Source: Brachycybe producta
Lineage: Eukaryota; Arthropoda; Diplopoda; Playtdesmida; Andrognathidae
Assembly (NCBI GenBank): GCA_036925085.1
Contig: JAUPFP010000034.1
Location: 945,501 to 1,009,500, forward strand
DNA length: 64,000 bases
Reading direction: 5' to 3'
The notes under the pieces were generated by a model. The model was not told where the DNA came from. It saw only the letters and a list, made by a program, of their open reading frames with translations, and made no database searches. The translations under genes and the position numbers were made by a program. Position 1 is the stretch's first letter. Each line of letters opens with the position of its first letter. Positions 11,990-25,000 of this stretch are shown here, piece after piece.

Positions 11990-12368
11990 TAGATAGAGAG
12001 AGAAAGGGGCTGAGAAAGAGAGAGAGAGAGAGAGGGGGAGAGGGAGAGAGAGAGAGAGAGTGAAAAATAGAGGAGAGAGTGAAAGATAGAGGGGGAGAGA
12101 GTGAAAGATAAAGAGGGAGAGGGAGAGAGAGAGAAAGAGAAAGAGAAAGAGAAAGAGAAAGAGAAAGAGAAAGAGAAAGAGAAAGAGAAAGAGAAAGAGA
12201 AAGAGAAAGAGAAAGAGAAAGAGAAAGAGAAAGAGAAAGAGAAAGAGAAAGAGAAAGAGAAAGAGAGAGAGGGAGAGAGAGAGAGAGTGAAAGATAGAGG
12301 AGAGAGTGACATATAGAGGAGAGAGTGAAAGATAGAGAGAGAATGAAAGAGAGAGAGAGAGAGAGAGC
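11990..12368. repeat. Purine microsatellite block with a (GAGAAA)n core
   Basis: A 380-bp all-purine block. The core at about 12131-12265 repeats the 6-mer GAAAGA about 22 times almost without change; the flanks are (GA)n with GAAAGATAGAGG interruptions. The long frames in it (Glu-Lys repeats on plus, Ser-Phe or Leu-Phe repeats on minus) are simple translations of the repeat. Such tracts can form triplex DNA. Confidence 0.95.
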
Positions 12369-12369
12369 T

Positions 12370-13405
12370 TTAAAAGCAATACGTTTTTTTCTTCAGCCGT
12401 TGCAGAAATATTTATAATGTATGCAAATGAAGTATGGGTGGGTTTAATGTTACAAAAGTGGGTGAAATGAGGATGGAATCTCATTGTGATTTTTTTTTTG
12501 TGTTTTGATGGTGATGTGTTTGTAGCAGGGATTATACTTAAAAAAATCTAATAATTTCATACAATATATACTATAATTGTGGTGTAAATTTTACTGATTG
12601 ATTACTTAATTATTACTTTATTACAAAAAACATGATTCGAAATGTGATGAGAAACTGAATTTTTTTTGGGTTGTAAATAATTAGTTGAATGGGGCGGTCT
12701 TTCTGTTATTTTTTTTGATGAATAATTTCTAGATATTATATATTGGAATGTTCAACCTATTTGGACATGGGCCAAACAATAGTTTAGGCTGTAAATGTTT
12801 TGTTGGTACCATTACAGATTATCATCTCTCTCTCTCTCATATATAAAGTTCATTTATTTTGAAATACATCATTAGTTTCATTACATATTTTATATATTTG
12901 ATTGCAAAAAAAAATGGCAGAAGGGGGAATTTGAATGATGATGATAATGATGATGAAGGAGTGGTAACAATCTTTTTTGTAGGCCTATGTGTGTGCAGCT
13001 TTGCTCTATTTTCAGTCCATTCAACCACATTTTCATCTCAGCTTCTGGTATATTATTTGGTGGGCTGAAGATGAGTTGGAGGGTTTTTTCTCTCTCTCTC
13101 TCTCTCCTTTCTATTCTTTTACTTTTTTTACTGGGCGTGGTGGTGATGGTGATGGTAGAAAATTACATTGGACTGATTGGAGTGAATGAAAGAGAAAGGA
13201 TGTCTAGTCTAAAAAAAGTGCGGTACATATACATTAACCACTTTATCTGAAATTGTTCAGAAGAAATTCATAATTTGCACCAAAAAAGATGATCTAATGC
13301 ATTGTTTTTGCATTGTTTAATTTCTTTTAATTTATGTTGCAAGAATTAAAAACACAATGGAAAAGTAACATGATGCATTTTTAATAATGATGCTTATTAA
13401 ATTGT
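12370..13405. other. Non-coding stretch
   Basis: AT-rich with short (TC)n runs at about 12824-12838 and 13089-13107. Three overlapping short frames near 12860-13250 have no protein-like signal. Confidence 0.45.
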
Positions 13406-13423
13406 AGTTTTGCAGAACTTCAT

Positions 13424-13889
<466 letters not shown>

Positions 13890-14317
13890 GCCCAAATTCA
13901 CGAAGAAAATTTTACATTTTAACTTTTGTACCCTCTGAGCAGGGTTCCAACATAAAAAAATTCTGTTCAAAGGATACTCAATAAAATAGTGGTTTTCTAC
14001 GTTTGGAGATCTGTTCAGAGAGTTGAAATTGAAGTTCGAGTGCTAAATTTTCTTTCTGAATTTGGACTTTTAAAGGTTTGCAGCTAGTTTATATGTTAAT
14101 TGCATTTAACGTCTACTTTTGATTGCTTGAAACCATTTTAAATTAAACAATCTGAGTGGAAGCAAAACTACAAAAGTAGACATGTTGCCTGAAGGTAGTA
14201 TAAAAAAGTGAGTATCTTTGTGTTTGGAATAACATTTCTTGTGAATCTTGAAAAATGGATGGGTAGCTACAGTAAGTATGTTGTAGAAAAACGAGCTATT
14301 CAGAGAGATCGGAGAGA

Positions 14318-14832
14318 ACTTCGGTTGTTTGTTAATAACTGCCCCATGTTTATTTAAACTTAATTTTATAATTATAGAGTAAAAATGACAACTTAACAGC
14401 ATTACATGTTTATTTTTAAATGATGCATTATCTCAAGTTTTGAAAATGTCGTCCATTCTCGTCAAGACATTGCTGACATCGGGTAAGAAACTGATCTGCA
14501 AACATCAGATTACTTTTGGTGATTGTTGCGACAATACTCTCTAATTTCTTGCTAGAATTATGTAAATGGGAATAAATCTGAGAAAATTGTCGCACAATGG
14601 CAAGAGATATCGTAATTGATGTTTGCTGATCAGTTTCTTACCGATGTCAGCAATGCAAATGGGTGACATTTTGAAAACTTGAGATAAAATGCATCTTTTA
14701 AATATAAACCATGTAATGCTTTTATATCTAATCTTTATTGTAACATTTACTCTTATTATAAAATTATTAAATGAAACTTAAAAAAATAATAAACATGGCA
14801 GTTATTCACAACCAAAGACGATTACGTGTTTG
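14318..14832. mobile_element. Large fold-back element, about 250-bp arms
   Basis: The left arm starts CGGTTGTTTGTTAATAACTG and includes GCATTACATGTTTATTTTTA, ATCTCAAGTTTTGAAAATGT and GGTAAGAAACTGATC. The right arm carries their inverses (GATCAGTTTCTTACC about 14629, ACATTTTGAAAACTTGAGAT about 14668, CAGTTATTCACAACC about 14801). Nearly all of the roughly 515 bp is self-complementary. No coding capacity. Confidence 0.75.
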
Positions 14833-15595
14833 ATCTCATATTGTTGTTCAGAATATTCAGGGAAGAAATATATTGCTCAACAATTTTTTTTAATAAATAT
14901 CCAATATCTGCCATCAGTTACGAGAAGTCATAATCGCAGATTGCGATTACTGGATGCGAGCAGAAATTGTAGAAAAATATTGTTTTTTTAAAAAACATTG
15001 TATAAAGTCAGTTTTGCAAATTACATATTGCAGGACGTGATTTTGTTAGCTGGAATCTTTTATTTTATTTTTATCTTATTTTTGATGATTATTGTTTGGA
15101 TTCATGTAAGCAAGTTGTTTATTAAGACTTCTTTCTATGTATTCCTTTTCCAAACTTGGAATAAAGAACTATTATTATTATATTTTTTTGGGGGGGACAA
15201 CCTGTATTATTTTATATACTAAGGTACCTGGCGAGCGAAGCGAGTTTTTCACCACTGCCATTTCCGATAGAAACATCAAAGACACTGATATCCATTATCT
15301 AAAAATTGGAGACAAATTTCTAGCTGTAGGCTGCAGCTTTGTCTCGAAAATTCCGAGCTTGATCTTGATGCATTTTCTAAAGAAAAAGATATTTTTCTAC
15401 CACATCTATTGTATATAGGTAAAAGGTATAGGTTTATTATATATAAATAGGTAGGTAGGTTAGTGACGTTTTATAGAATTTTATTTTCTCCCTCCAATGT
15501 CATTTGTAAGGTGTTCTGCCTTCTGATAGGATGTTTTCGAGACCAATAAGAATACCTTTTTACTGTGTAAATTTTATTAAACCCCCCTCTAAGCT

Positions 15596-15794
15596 TTAAG
15601 GCCGGTTCCACACGATGCATACACAAGTCGCATACTTTTAATTTAAACTTTATGCATAATGTTCCAACATAGAAACAAATTTACTCAAAGATTATTGTTT
15701 TTTTTTTTTAATATTCTCTTACTGTGTTGTGGAGTTACATGTATGATCATAAAGGGTTCAAGACAAATGAACGCATGGTGTGAAATTGGCTTAA
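15596..15794. mobile_element. TTAA-flanked MITE (family T)
   Basis: The left end TTAAGGCCGGTTCCACACGA and the inverse right end (TTAAGCCAATTTCACACCAT read on minus) bound about 199 bp, with TTAA at both edges (15596-15599, 15791-15794). TTAA target sites are used by piggyBac and Kolobok type transposases. It is one of several elements here with look-alike ends. Confidence 0.7.
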
Positions 15795-15799
15795 CAATA

Positions 15800-17195
15800 C
15801 ACATGCACACACAATATATATATAATTCAATGGAATATATATACAGTTAGTGAGTGAAATGGAAAAGAACTGATGCTTTTTTTTGTAGTTTATGGTTGCA
15901 AAATTGTGTTTTTTTTTCCTTCTAATAATAATTAATAATGATGAAATATAATATTATATGATGAATAGAGAAAAGTGGTTATAATAGTCTCTCTATCTAT
16001 CTTTATGTAGTTGGTTTGGTCGTGATGTCAACCTTAAAGTCGATAGGTGACGTCACTTATAACCTCACATACACAGGGTCTTTTTTCTGTGTCTTTCTCT
16101 CTCTCTCTCTCTCTGTACTTTTATGCAATGTATGCGTGTATTGTGGTTACTTGTTCTCCTCATCTTTCTCTCTCAATTGGTTTTCATGTGATTCGCTTGT
16201 GTTTTCTATTGGATATGGTTTTGGACACGTGTTTGTGACTCTCTTAAGGAGTCACCTACTACTTTCCACCATCAAATATTACTATTACTTAGTAGTAATA
16301 GTCAATAGAGAAGCGCGTTCTGTTGTTGAGTTTTTTTTTGGGTTCTGCAACGTGGTTACTTTTATTATTATTATATTTTATTGTTCTTTACTATAAAGAA
16401 TCGATTTAATATCGATTATGTTCTGAACTTTTCTATTCTAAAGGATTTCTTGTTTTGTTTTTCAGCTTTTATAGATTTTTTTTGTTGGTGTTTTATGTGT
16501 TTTTGTTGGTGTTTTTGTCTTTCTATTCAGCATCATCAGGAATTCTTACTACTTTGTTGGATATATAATATAACAAGATTTAGGTTTATATTCTTGTGGT
16601 GTGTTTCTCTTTTTGTTTTTCTTTCTTTCTTTCTATCTCTTTATTTGTGGTGTTTGTGGTTTATTTTGAACAAGTGATTAATGGTGTTAGCTTCACGATA
16701 AAGGTGTTTAAAAGGAATTTAATGGAGTTTTAAAAGTTGTTCAGTGCGAGGTTTGTGTTTAGGTGTTGACCACAACAGTTTTTTTCTTCTTCTGTGCAAA
16801 TTCAGTTGGGATTTTTTGTTATTGGTGATGACAAGTTGTCAACTAAATTTTGTCATTTTTTTTTAAAAAGATAGGATAACTTTTTATTTTTTTTTTAAAA
16901 AATCACCTTTTTGGTGTTTTTTTGTTGTTGTTGTTCTGCCTATTTTGAGATCTACAGTGGCGCTCTCTTGTGTCAGAAATGATTTTAACCAATTATGAAT
17001 GTCTGTTTTTTATCCGTGGCCAATTTGAAACAAAAAGTAAATTTTCTTTAAAATGTTTATCATTTTAATTAAATTGCATCATTGAATTTATTTTAATTGG
17101 ATATTGAATCCTGAACAATGAATGGATAATCGAATTTAAATAGAGTGATTACAGACAGCACTTTTTTTTTCGAGTAAGAAAGCTTGTTTTTAATT
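15800..17195. other. T-rich non-coding DNA before exon B
   Basis: No coding signal. It is T-rich on the plus strand with short (TC)n runs at about 16095-16113. If exon B at 17305-17937 is a first exon, its promoter and 5' UTR would lie in the last part of this stretch; I see no clear TATA box. Confidence 0.35.
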
Positions 17196-17304
17196 AAACA
17201 CACTCTAGATTGTTATCTACTAACTATCTAAGGAGAAGGGTTTTTTTTCTTTCTTATTACATTAATACCCCCCAAAAAAGAGAAGAAACGGGGGCCACTT
17301 ACAG

Positions 17305-17937
17305 TAAGATTAATCACCTGAAGCCATGGCTTCTCCATCAATGGAGATTAACAACCAATTCACAGGCAACAACTCCATGTGATCATAATAATAGTACGGC
17401 GCCTTGTTTTGGCACCGTAGCCACCGCCACTTCCCATCATCACCACCAGCACAGCACAAATGTCAGCCTTGGTCCTCCTCCACCATATCCTCCTCCTTCC
17501 TGTAATTCTTGCACTTGCACAACTCGTTCTCGTCGTCCTCCTCCTCCTTCCCCACCTCCTTATCGACATCATTCCAGTGGCGGTGGTGGTCTCACTTATG
17601 TCAGCACATCAGTTCAAACGTTACCACTTCAAACTTTACCAGTACCAAGTTACGAAGATGTACGATTTCTTTGTTTAGAAAGACCAACTTATTTTTTACC
17701 TTCACTTTCTGCCGATACCGGTTTGGCAATTATGCAAAGTGATAATGATACTTTTAGTAATATGAGTAAAAGTCCAAGAAGTCCTGGTCAACATTTATGG
17801 GCACATGGACATAGAAAACTTGGTCATAGAATGTGTACTAAACATGTTTCTGCTCCTCAGTTTTCTACAACAAAACCGATAAGAGGATTGGTTTTGAAAA
17901 GTCGTCGGTCGTGGCCTTCAGCACCTAGCACTGTTTG
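17305..17937 (+). CDS. PDE4: PDE4-type cAMP phosphodiesterase, alternative N-terminal exon B
   Basis: The frame is open from 17198 to the strong donor GTAAGA at 17938. The 5' edge is uncertain: an acceptor CCACTTACAG ends at 17304, but it could equally be a first exon. Features in order: His-rich patch, PPPPYPPPS and PPPPSPPPYRHH proline runs, PSYEDVRFLCLERPTYFL, SPRSPGQHLWAHGHRKLG, then KSRRSWPSAPSTV. The words QHLW and KSR-SWPS occur in the same order in the long N-termini of human PDE4A and PDE4D (KHLWRH, KKSRMSWPSS). Like exon A it ends after TG, so both can splice in phase to one shared UCR1 exon. Oddity: a perfect-Kozak ATG (GCCATGG, 17326) opens a different frame of only 18 codons; the main frame has its first ATG at 17732. 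This is either an upstream ORF, a later start at 17732 (69 residues), or an assembly indel. Confidence 0.65.
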
Positions 17938-17944
17938 GTAAGAT

Positions 17945-18540
17945 TATTTTATTTTAGTTTTTTTCTTCTTCTTCTTTTAGAAAAAAAAAACCAAATACAA
18001 ATCATTCATTCATTTGTCACAATGTCACACACATACACAGTGTCACTCAAGTCAGAAAGAGAGATAGGTAAAAAAAAAAAAGTTAGACAAGTCACGACAG
18101 TTTAACTCACTTGAGACTTTGATAATGGCTTTTTTTTTTCTTCTTTCTTTTCTCGCTTAAAGACTGGATGGACACTTTCGACCATCACACAATTTGGGGG
18201 TCTGTGAAATGAGATTGAATCACTTAAGTTTGACCACTATTATACAGTAGTAGTATGAAAGAATATTCCACTTATCCTCTGTGTTGTTAGGTATCTAAAG
18301 TGGAGTAAAAACCTTTGAAACATACTGAAACTTTTTATGATGAAAAGTTGGTTACAAATGTGTTTGTGACACTTAAATGACACTGAAAATTTTATTAGGC
18401 TGAAAAATACAAAGTAGAATTTATGTACATTGAAGAATAAAACTCGGTGTCATAACAGAATGACCATAAGATCGTTCTGTAACAGTAAATTATCAGATCT
18501 AGCTCGTAGCCTTATAATAGTCACAACAAAGCAAATTATA
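17945..18540. other. Intron-like DNA after exon B
   Basis: Begins with the donor GTAAGA and is AT-rich with no coding signal and no repeat that I recognise. Confidence 0.45.
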
Positions 18541-18744
18541 AAATACTAGAATAACGCCCGTACAAAGTACGAGAATCTAGCAGTTAAGGGGCGTGGGAAG
18601 GCGTGCAGGTAAGTAAATACCAACCTTGTGAATTTTATTTCGCTATCGCGCATATGACATATTCCCGCAGTAGCCAATCACAGTTTTAGCTTTAAGGTTG
18701 TGGTAGGATGGTTGCTTCAACCAAATTATTTATTACATTATTAT

Positions 18745-18866
18745 GACAAATATTGCCATATGACTGCCATTGACTGGTGTACGGAATAATATATGCCAGC
18801 AATAAAATAATGGCGCACAAGCAGTGACATCATAAGACGTGTATGATTGTCACAATTTTATGACAT
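18745..18866. repeat. Decayed repeat, inverted partner of 7395-7470
   Basis: Shares a 20-base exact inverse match around GATTGTCACAATTTTATG and looser matches upstream (TGCCATTGACTGGTGTACGG) with the copy near 7.4 kb. Confidence 0.5.
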
Positions 18867-19319
18867 GTTTCTGTAATGATGCTCTGTTATTCAAAGAAAC
18901 AAAAAAAAAAACTTGTTGAGTCTCGAATCCAAAGATTATTTGTAGTGTTGAGGGTTGAATTCTCAATGATTGCTAAGCCAAAAGGCAGTGCTAAACTCAT
19001 GAATTTTTCAACTTAAGTTTAGTAGTTTAGCACTTTGCTTTGACTTTAAAACTATTAAGAATACGACCATTTATAAATGATTAAATTCTACATAAACACA
19101 CGGTCACATTCACTGGTAACTTCACCGAAATTTAAAAAAGGCTACTTAGCACTTGAGACGCTTTTTACAGTAAATAGGAGAGTCCTTTTATGAAAAGTCG
19201 ATTTTTTAATTTTTTTTAAATTATATTAATGACTTATTTTTTTATATTTTAAAAATCATTTTGACAAGAAATTTTTGTAGGTCTATAAGTGACTTGAGTT
19301 ACCGTACCAGTTTCTAACA

Positions 19320-19530
19320 CGGGCATTTAGAAATGGGGACGAACACAAGTTGGCTCCGGCCTTGTTATGACGACCGGCAACTTCTAATTGGTTGGTTATG
19401 TAGTCTGATGACGTCACATGCTCCGCCCTTTTCAACGTCCAACCCCGCACAACAAACCAATTAGAAGTTGCCGATCGTCATAAAAAGGTCGGAGCCAACT
19501 TGTGTTTGTCCCGATTTCTAAATGCCTGTG
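19320..19530. mobile_element. Hairpin MITE, Mutator-like (family M1, copy 2)
   Basis: A 211-bp hairpin from CGGGCATTTAGAAAT to ATTTCTAAATGCCTGTG, flanked by the exact 9-bp direct repeat TTTCTAACA (19311-19319, 19531-19539). It carries TGACGTCA at 19409-19416. It landed inside an older fold-back F1 arm: the F1 words before it (GAGTTACCGTACCAG) continue after it (CACTTTCAGTATCAG...AAAATCAGCTG). Confidence 0.85.
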
Positions 19531-19539
19531 TTTCTAACA

Positions 19540-19690
19540 CACTTTCAGTATCAGTTGATTTGTGATTGATCCTGAAACACAAAATAACCAGAGTTCGAAA
19601 ATCAGCTGTTCATGAACCATTTAAAAACAAATGATATTAAAGCGTTCAAGTTGAAGTTCAAATGTGAAATCGTTTTTTTTTTTTTATCAA
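19540..19690. mobile_element. Right part of a split F1 fold-back arm
   Basis: Carries ACACTTTCAGT, GATCCTGAAACACAAAATAA, GAGTTCGAAAATCAGCTG and AACCATTT, matching the outer arm of the F1 copies at 30095-30472. The inner part lies before the M1 insertion, from about 19250. Confidence 0.55.
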
Positions 19691-19699
19691 ATCTGGACC

Positions 19700-21075
19700 G
19701 TCTCATAATGAAGATTTTATTATTTTGACAGAAGTCACAAATAAGAAGAACACGGAAATGAAATTGTAACAGAATAAAAATTTACATAGTACTTAGTGAT
19801 ATACAACAGTAGTAGACCCTAATTGATATAGATCTACATCTGTGTGGCTGTGATTTTCCATTTTATTTTGGAATTTGATTTTAAGTTTTGCCAGCTTATT
19901 TTTAAATTTGAAGATGAAGTTGACATTATAGTTGCTGTGAATTTACATAATTGTTCCCTCTCCCCCTTTTCCTAATCATTCACTTAATATTTTCTTTGTT
20001 AGATTAGTACTTTGGCGGTTGTGATAATAAAAAAAAAACATGTAATAATGTCGATATAAAGGGTCATGTGATTTGTAATTTTGTGATAAACACACACATA
20101 TAACATATGTGTTCAATATGGCGTGTAAAAATTAATCATGTTTCTCCGAGTTTCGTTTCTGTTGACAAATGTCTTCAGAAATGATAATATACTCACTACA
20201 AAGTATGTCTTCTAAATATGTAGATGAAAAAAGGAGGAGGAGGAGGAGGAGGAGTAGGAAGAAGAGGAGTAGGATGACAATAACTTTGAAGTGTGGGCCT
20301 GTTGCCGTCAAAGTGAAAAATCAGTCATTTTACACATTTTGCTGTCCAACATTCAAAATCACCAATTTGGTAGCAAAAATATGCACGCCGTTGACTATAT
20401 AGTTTTTAAGTCATTATGAAAAATGTCTAAAATATAATTGCTGATTAATTATCTATAGATTGAGTTGTAGATGTAGACATTGGGCATTGCTACAAATTAT
20501 CTAAAATGCTAGTAGATTTGCTAACAAAATTTACAAGTGAATGTGCTGAATGAATGATGGGGATGATTTTCCACTTTGACAGGTACAATATATACATTCT
20601 GTTGAAAATGTCCACAAATTGTTTGTTCTTTTTGTGTCAGGACCATTAGCCAAATATTTTAGTTTTCGTTTTTTTTTTTTTCGTTTTTGAGTTTTGATTC
20701 ACTAGATGCTTTGCGATTTTTCGTCCAATAAATACACGAAATAAAATGAAAACGATATATTTTAAATTAATTTCGTAATTAAATTTTGTTAATAGTTTGC
20801 GTTCTGAAACAACGAAAAAAAAAATTAAAATAAAACACGAAAAATCACATTTTTGGCTACAATTCAAACCAGAAACAAAAAGTACCTGTGTGCATTACTA
20901 AAACCAGAAATCATGATGGGGTGGCAACAAGGGATGGAAAGTCTCAATAAACAATTAAATATTATAACCTACCCATAACCTAACATCTGTTGCTTTTTTA
21001 CATGTACTAATTTCTTCAAAGTATTCGATTGTTCGTTTCAAGTGGGAAAAAATGGCTGCTTTTTTTTTTACTTAA
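19700..21075. other. AT-rich non-coding DNA
   Basis: No gene. Contains a short (AGG)n run at about 20232-20253 and A/T homopolymers around 20670 and 20815. Confidence 0.45.
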
Positions 21076-21078
21076 AAG

Positions 21079-21495
21079 GTGCAGTCACACTAGGCTGGTT
21101 TACAAGCAGCTGGTTGCTGCTGGCTATTAGCAGCAACAGCAAGCAGCAGGTGCTTTGGGTTCACATTTCTCAAGTCACTGCTAGTATTCATCCAATCACC
21201 GTCTTGCAAAAACACAAACTCTAACAACAACCAACCCAAGCTGTGGAGTTTCAACTACCACTAGTGCCACTACTAGCAACAAAAAGTTCACACTAGATGG
21301 CAGCAGCAGGAAGGGAGTCACATGACCAGCTGATTGGACATGTCCAACTTCACCAGCCCGCTGGAGAAAGCAGCTGCTAGTAGCAGTTCAGACTATGCTG
21401 CTAGAGCGCTACAACCAGCCAGCAGCAACCAGCGGCTGGGAAACCAGCGGCTGGGAAACCAGCGGCTGGGAAACCAGCCTAGTGTGACTGTGCCA
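21079..21495. mobile_element. MITE with CAGTCACACTAGGCTGG ends (family T-like)
   Basis: The left end GTGCAGTCACACTAGGCTGG is matched by an inverted right end (GGCACAGTCACACTAGGCTG on minus). Inside it is built of GCAGCAACCAG / CTGGTTGCTGC words that pair with one another. Near the right end a 15-bp unit GCGGCTGGGAAACCA is repeated three times (about 21430-21475). About 417 bp, no coding function; the 67-aa frame is repeat-derived. Confidence 0.7.
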
Positions 21496-21674
21496 AAAAT
21501 GTCAACAAACATGCATGCGCGACGTTTTTCGTGGTAACGAAATATAAGAAATCTTTCGTCACGAAAAAAAGAAAAAATATCGTAACAACACTTGTAAAAT
21601 TAGACTGAAAATACGAAATAATTTTAAATAGATCGTATTTTTAATTTATTTTTCTATTTTCTCACATTTCGTGA

Positions 21675-22055
21675 AGCCTGGAACACACACGTGGAATTCC
21701 GCTCAGAAAATAATAACAGAATATTTAAATGAGACAATTTTCCATAAAAAGTGAACGGAAAATTCATTAAAAATGAGTTGAACAAAGCTCAACTTTTTCT
21801 GTTCTCAAAATATTCCGTTCAAATTCCCACCAATCAGAAAGAAGCATGACGTGACATGACAAAAAAGCAAATTGGAATCCATTTTGTCAATAGATCTAAA
21901 TATAATGTTTCTTTTCTTGCTCAATAGAGGGTGCCCACAACTTACCTCATTTACTTTTCCGTTTCTATGTGTAAACAACAAAGACACAGAAAAAGAAAAT
22001 GACTTTTTTTTTCCTTTTCCTTGGCGGAATTCCGCGTGTGTGTTCCAGGCTTAAC
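21675..22055. mobile_element. MITE with AAGCCTGGAACACACACG ends (family T)
   Basis: The left AAGCCTGGAACACACACGTG...GAATTCCGC and the right inverse (AAGCCTGGAACACACACGCG) bound about 380 bp. The right edge reads GGCTTAA, so a TTAA target is likely there; the left edge has TGAA. The sub-terminal part contains an inner hairpin, TTGAACAAAGCTCAA. Confidence 0.7.
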
Positions 22056-22059
22056 TCAA

Positions 22060-25000
22060 AAGTACGAAATCTGCACGAAAACAAAATTACTTAATTAAAT
22101 CCTATACATTTTGGTCAATTTAATTTCGTACAAAATTTGGCCAAATCTCTATTATGAGACATTTTAAAGCTATCAACATGAAAAATACTCGTTTAAGTGA
22201 TTCATTCTCTTCTAGTTTATATACAAAAACTGTTTCAATTTCGTCTTCATTATGTTTCTAAGTCACAGAATCACGAGTTTTCTTTCATATTGTGCAATTG
22301 GCTACTTATATCACTATTGAGAATTTATTCACTCAAATAATATTCAATGTCAAATCAATTTGATTCTCGAATTATGGAATACAAAATGACGAAAGTCCGA
22401 GTATGTCCTCTTCCATTATAGTCTTTTGTCATAGTTTCTCTTATAAATGTCATTAAATATTATGTTTTTATAACCTTAAAACGCTTATGTCACAATTGGA
22501 ATATATAATAACATTAGAACTTTCAAATATGCAACAGGTGTTCAAATGTAAAGCAAGAGATTACTGAAATTGGTTGTACAGCATATTTCAATTTGCAATT
22601 TTTGTTGTTGTTGTTGAGTATCAGTTGCTTACAGGCTTATTAATCTTATCCTCAAAGATAAAATAGAAAATAAAATTGTTTCCTTCCACTTTGTATGGTC
22701 GGGGGAGGACTATTTTTTTTTTATTGAGTTTGAGAAAACTCTTATTCTGGTGTGGTGTGGTGGCGATAATGCACTTTTTCGTACATATGAATATATATTG
22801 TGAAATAAAATTTGTACGTTGTCCTCCTTTGTACAGTATTTATTTGCCTACATTTCAGAAATTGATAGGTAGATAGAACATGTACGGCTGAGCTTACATA
22901 AACTTACACTGAACACATGTGCACGAATGCCCGTCCAATATACATTTGAAACTAAACAAACAAACAAAAATGGGCACTAGTAGGTCAAAGAAACGCTTGC
23001 ACACGCAAACAACAAAATCTAGGCACAACGTTTGGACACAAATATACATAAAGAGCCTAAAGAAAAGCCTTTTACTCTTGCATCATGCATACATGATTGC
23101 ACACACGTATGTCAAAAACATGCGTGCACTCACGGACAGAATGCATGCGTGCCCAATGCACATATGCAAATTATTCTAACCATGGTGTTGAAATTGCTTT
23201 GAAAAAAAAAAAAAACGTGTTGCCTTAAATATTTCTGAAATCAGAGCAGCGGCATACATGGGCTAAAAGAGGGTTAAAATTGCAAGGCAACCTGTGGAAG
23301 TTGAATACGTTTTGCCTAAATTTGTTGATTTTACTAAGAATTGCGCTACTAATCGTGCAATAATTAACATCAATACATTACAGGATAAAATATTGGCTTA
23401 ATGCATGAATGTATATAGTAGGAGGTTCTATACTAAACCATTGTGTGAATTAATGCCAAAAATAATAAAAGCGCAAGTGATTACGACCACGATTATTAAC
23501 GTCAAAACCACATTTTAACCATAAAAACATAAACAATTGAATAGTGTCATATACAAAACAAGGGTTTCCTATCCAATATTGTACGGTAATTATTTCACTA
23601 ACGAATTCGAGATGACGACAACGTAAGAACAATATAGTTCTGTATGTAAGGTGTGCCGAAATTCAGGTCTCGTAGGTAATTTATTATATTGTTTCTGTTC
23701 CAGATGAATAATATTTTATAAATTAAATAAAATGTTGGAATTGGTAGCAATTTTCTTCTATAAACACAAACCTTTGACACATGACCTTTGAACACACTTA
23801 AATGAATTATGTTAGCACATTCTACTGTGCACTTTTGGCACACCTTGTAATAAACAATACAATGTAAAGAGAGAGAGAGAGAGAGAGAGACTTCAAATGG
23901 CACCCGTGACATGCAGCTCGAGTCGAGTGGGAAATCCGGAACCAGAAAAGCTAAGAGGAAACGAGAGCTACAACTGGTAGGTAGGTAGGTAGTTGTAAGA
24001 AATTTCATTCTCACTCTCTCCATACTAGGTTACCATGATTCGCACAAAAAGAAATGACATGTACAGTAAGTAGTACCACAGACAGACAGTTCTCTTAATT
24101 ATCTGAAGTGGCAGATTGGCAATTTTTCAAATGTTCCATGGATCGGTGGTAACAAATTGACACTGTATAAACAAAAATAAATCAAACCAGCAAAAACGCC
24201 TTTACAAAGATTTTTTTTAAAAATAAAAGTCTGTATTATACTATATGTTCATAAATAGAATTACATTTATTATGTAAAAAAGCGTACAAGGGTGGAGTTT
24301 CCAAAAAAAAAAAAAAAAAGCAGGGTACTCTTGCTCTAAAAACACCAAATATTTATTAAATTTCAGTTTTCGAACATGTATACAAATGTACATGCATAAT
24401 AGGCAGACTGAAGAAACGTATGCACGAGGAAGTAGACCGACAAACCCAACTTGTACCACAGTACCATGTACACAGGAAGAGAACTCTAGAATTACATCAA
24501 CCAGTTTATCATCATAAACTAGTCATAACATTGATTGAATCCTCAAGGCTAAAGTGGTCTCTTAAATAAAAAAACCATTTGATTGATTGTATCAAAAGCA
24601 AGCTTTACAAGAAGAGATGTCCACATGTAATTTTAATGTTGCTTTCAAAAAAAATGTCTAGTCAAATGTCATACAATAATTTGCAGTTCGAGGAAAAATA
24701 CCATATTCAATGTTGGTTATTTTCAAATCAAAAAAAGAAGAAGAAAACCACATTGAAAAAGGTTTTTGTGTAAATTGTTTCTTTCTGTACTGCTCTCTAA
24801 GCTGAGCTTTTCTAGTCCATATGTTTTTTTTGTTCACTTTCTTATAGGAATAAGAAGTGGTGTGGTGGTTTTGAAAAAAAAAAGTTCAAATCCACTGTTA
24901 AGGTGGTGGTTAAAAGAGAAAGAAAAAAAAAGTATTGATGAATGAGTAGCAAAAGAGCGTTTAAGGTGGTGGTGGTGGTTCATCGATTTTTTGTTGTTGT

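Noticed and set aside
11938-12484. Frames of 124 and 169 aa rich in Ser-Phe or Leu-Phe on minus, and Glu-Lys on plus
   Set aside because: They are translations of the (GAGAAA)n and (GA)n tract in different frames, with no other protein signal.
16016-16677. Phe/Leu-rich frames of 126 and 98 aa as membrane proteins
   Set aside because: T-rich DNA gives Phe and Leu by chance; there is no start context, no family resemblance, and several frames overlap.
17360-17742. Other short frames inside exon B (70-77 aa)
   Set aside because: Shadows of the proline-rich coding frame; they lack the PDE4-like tail and the donor phase.
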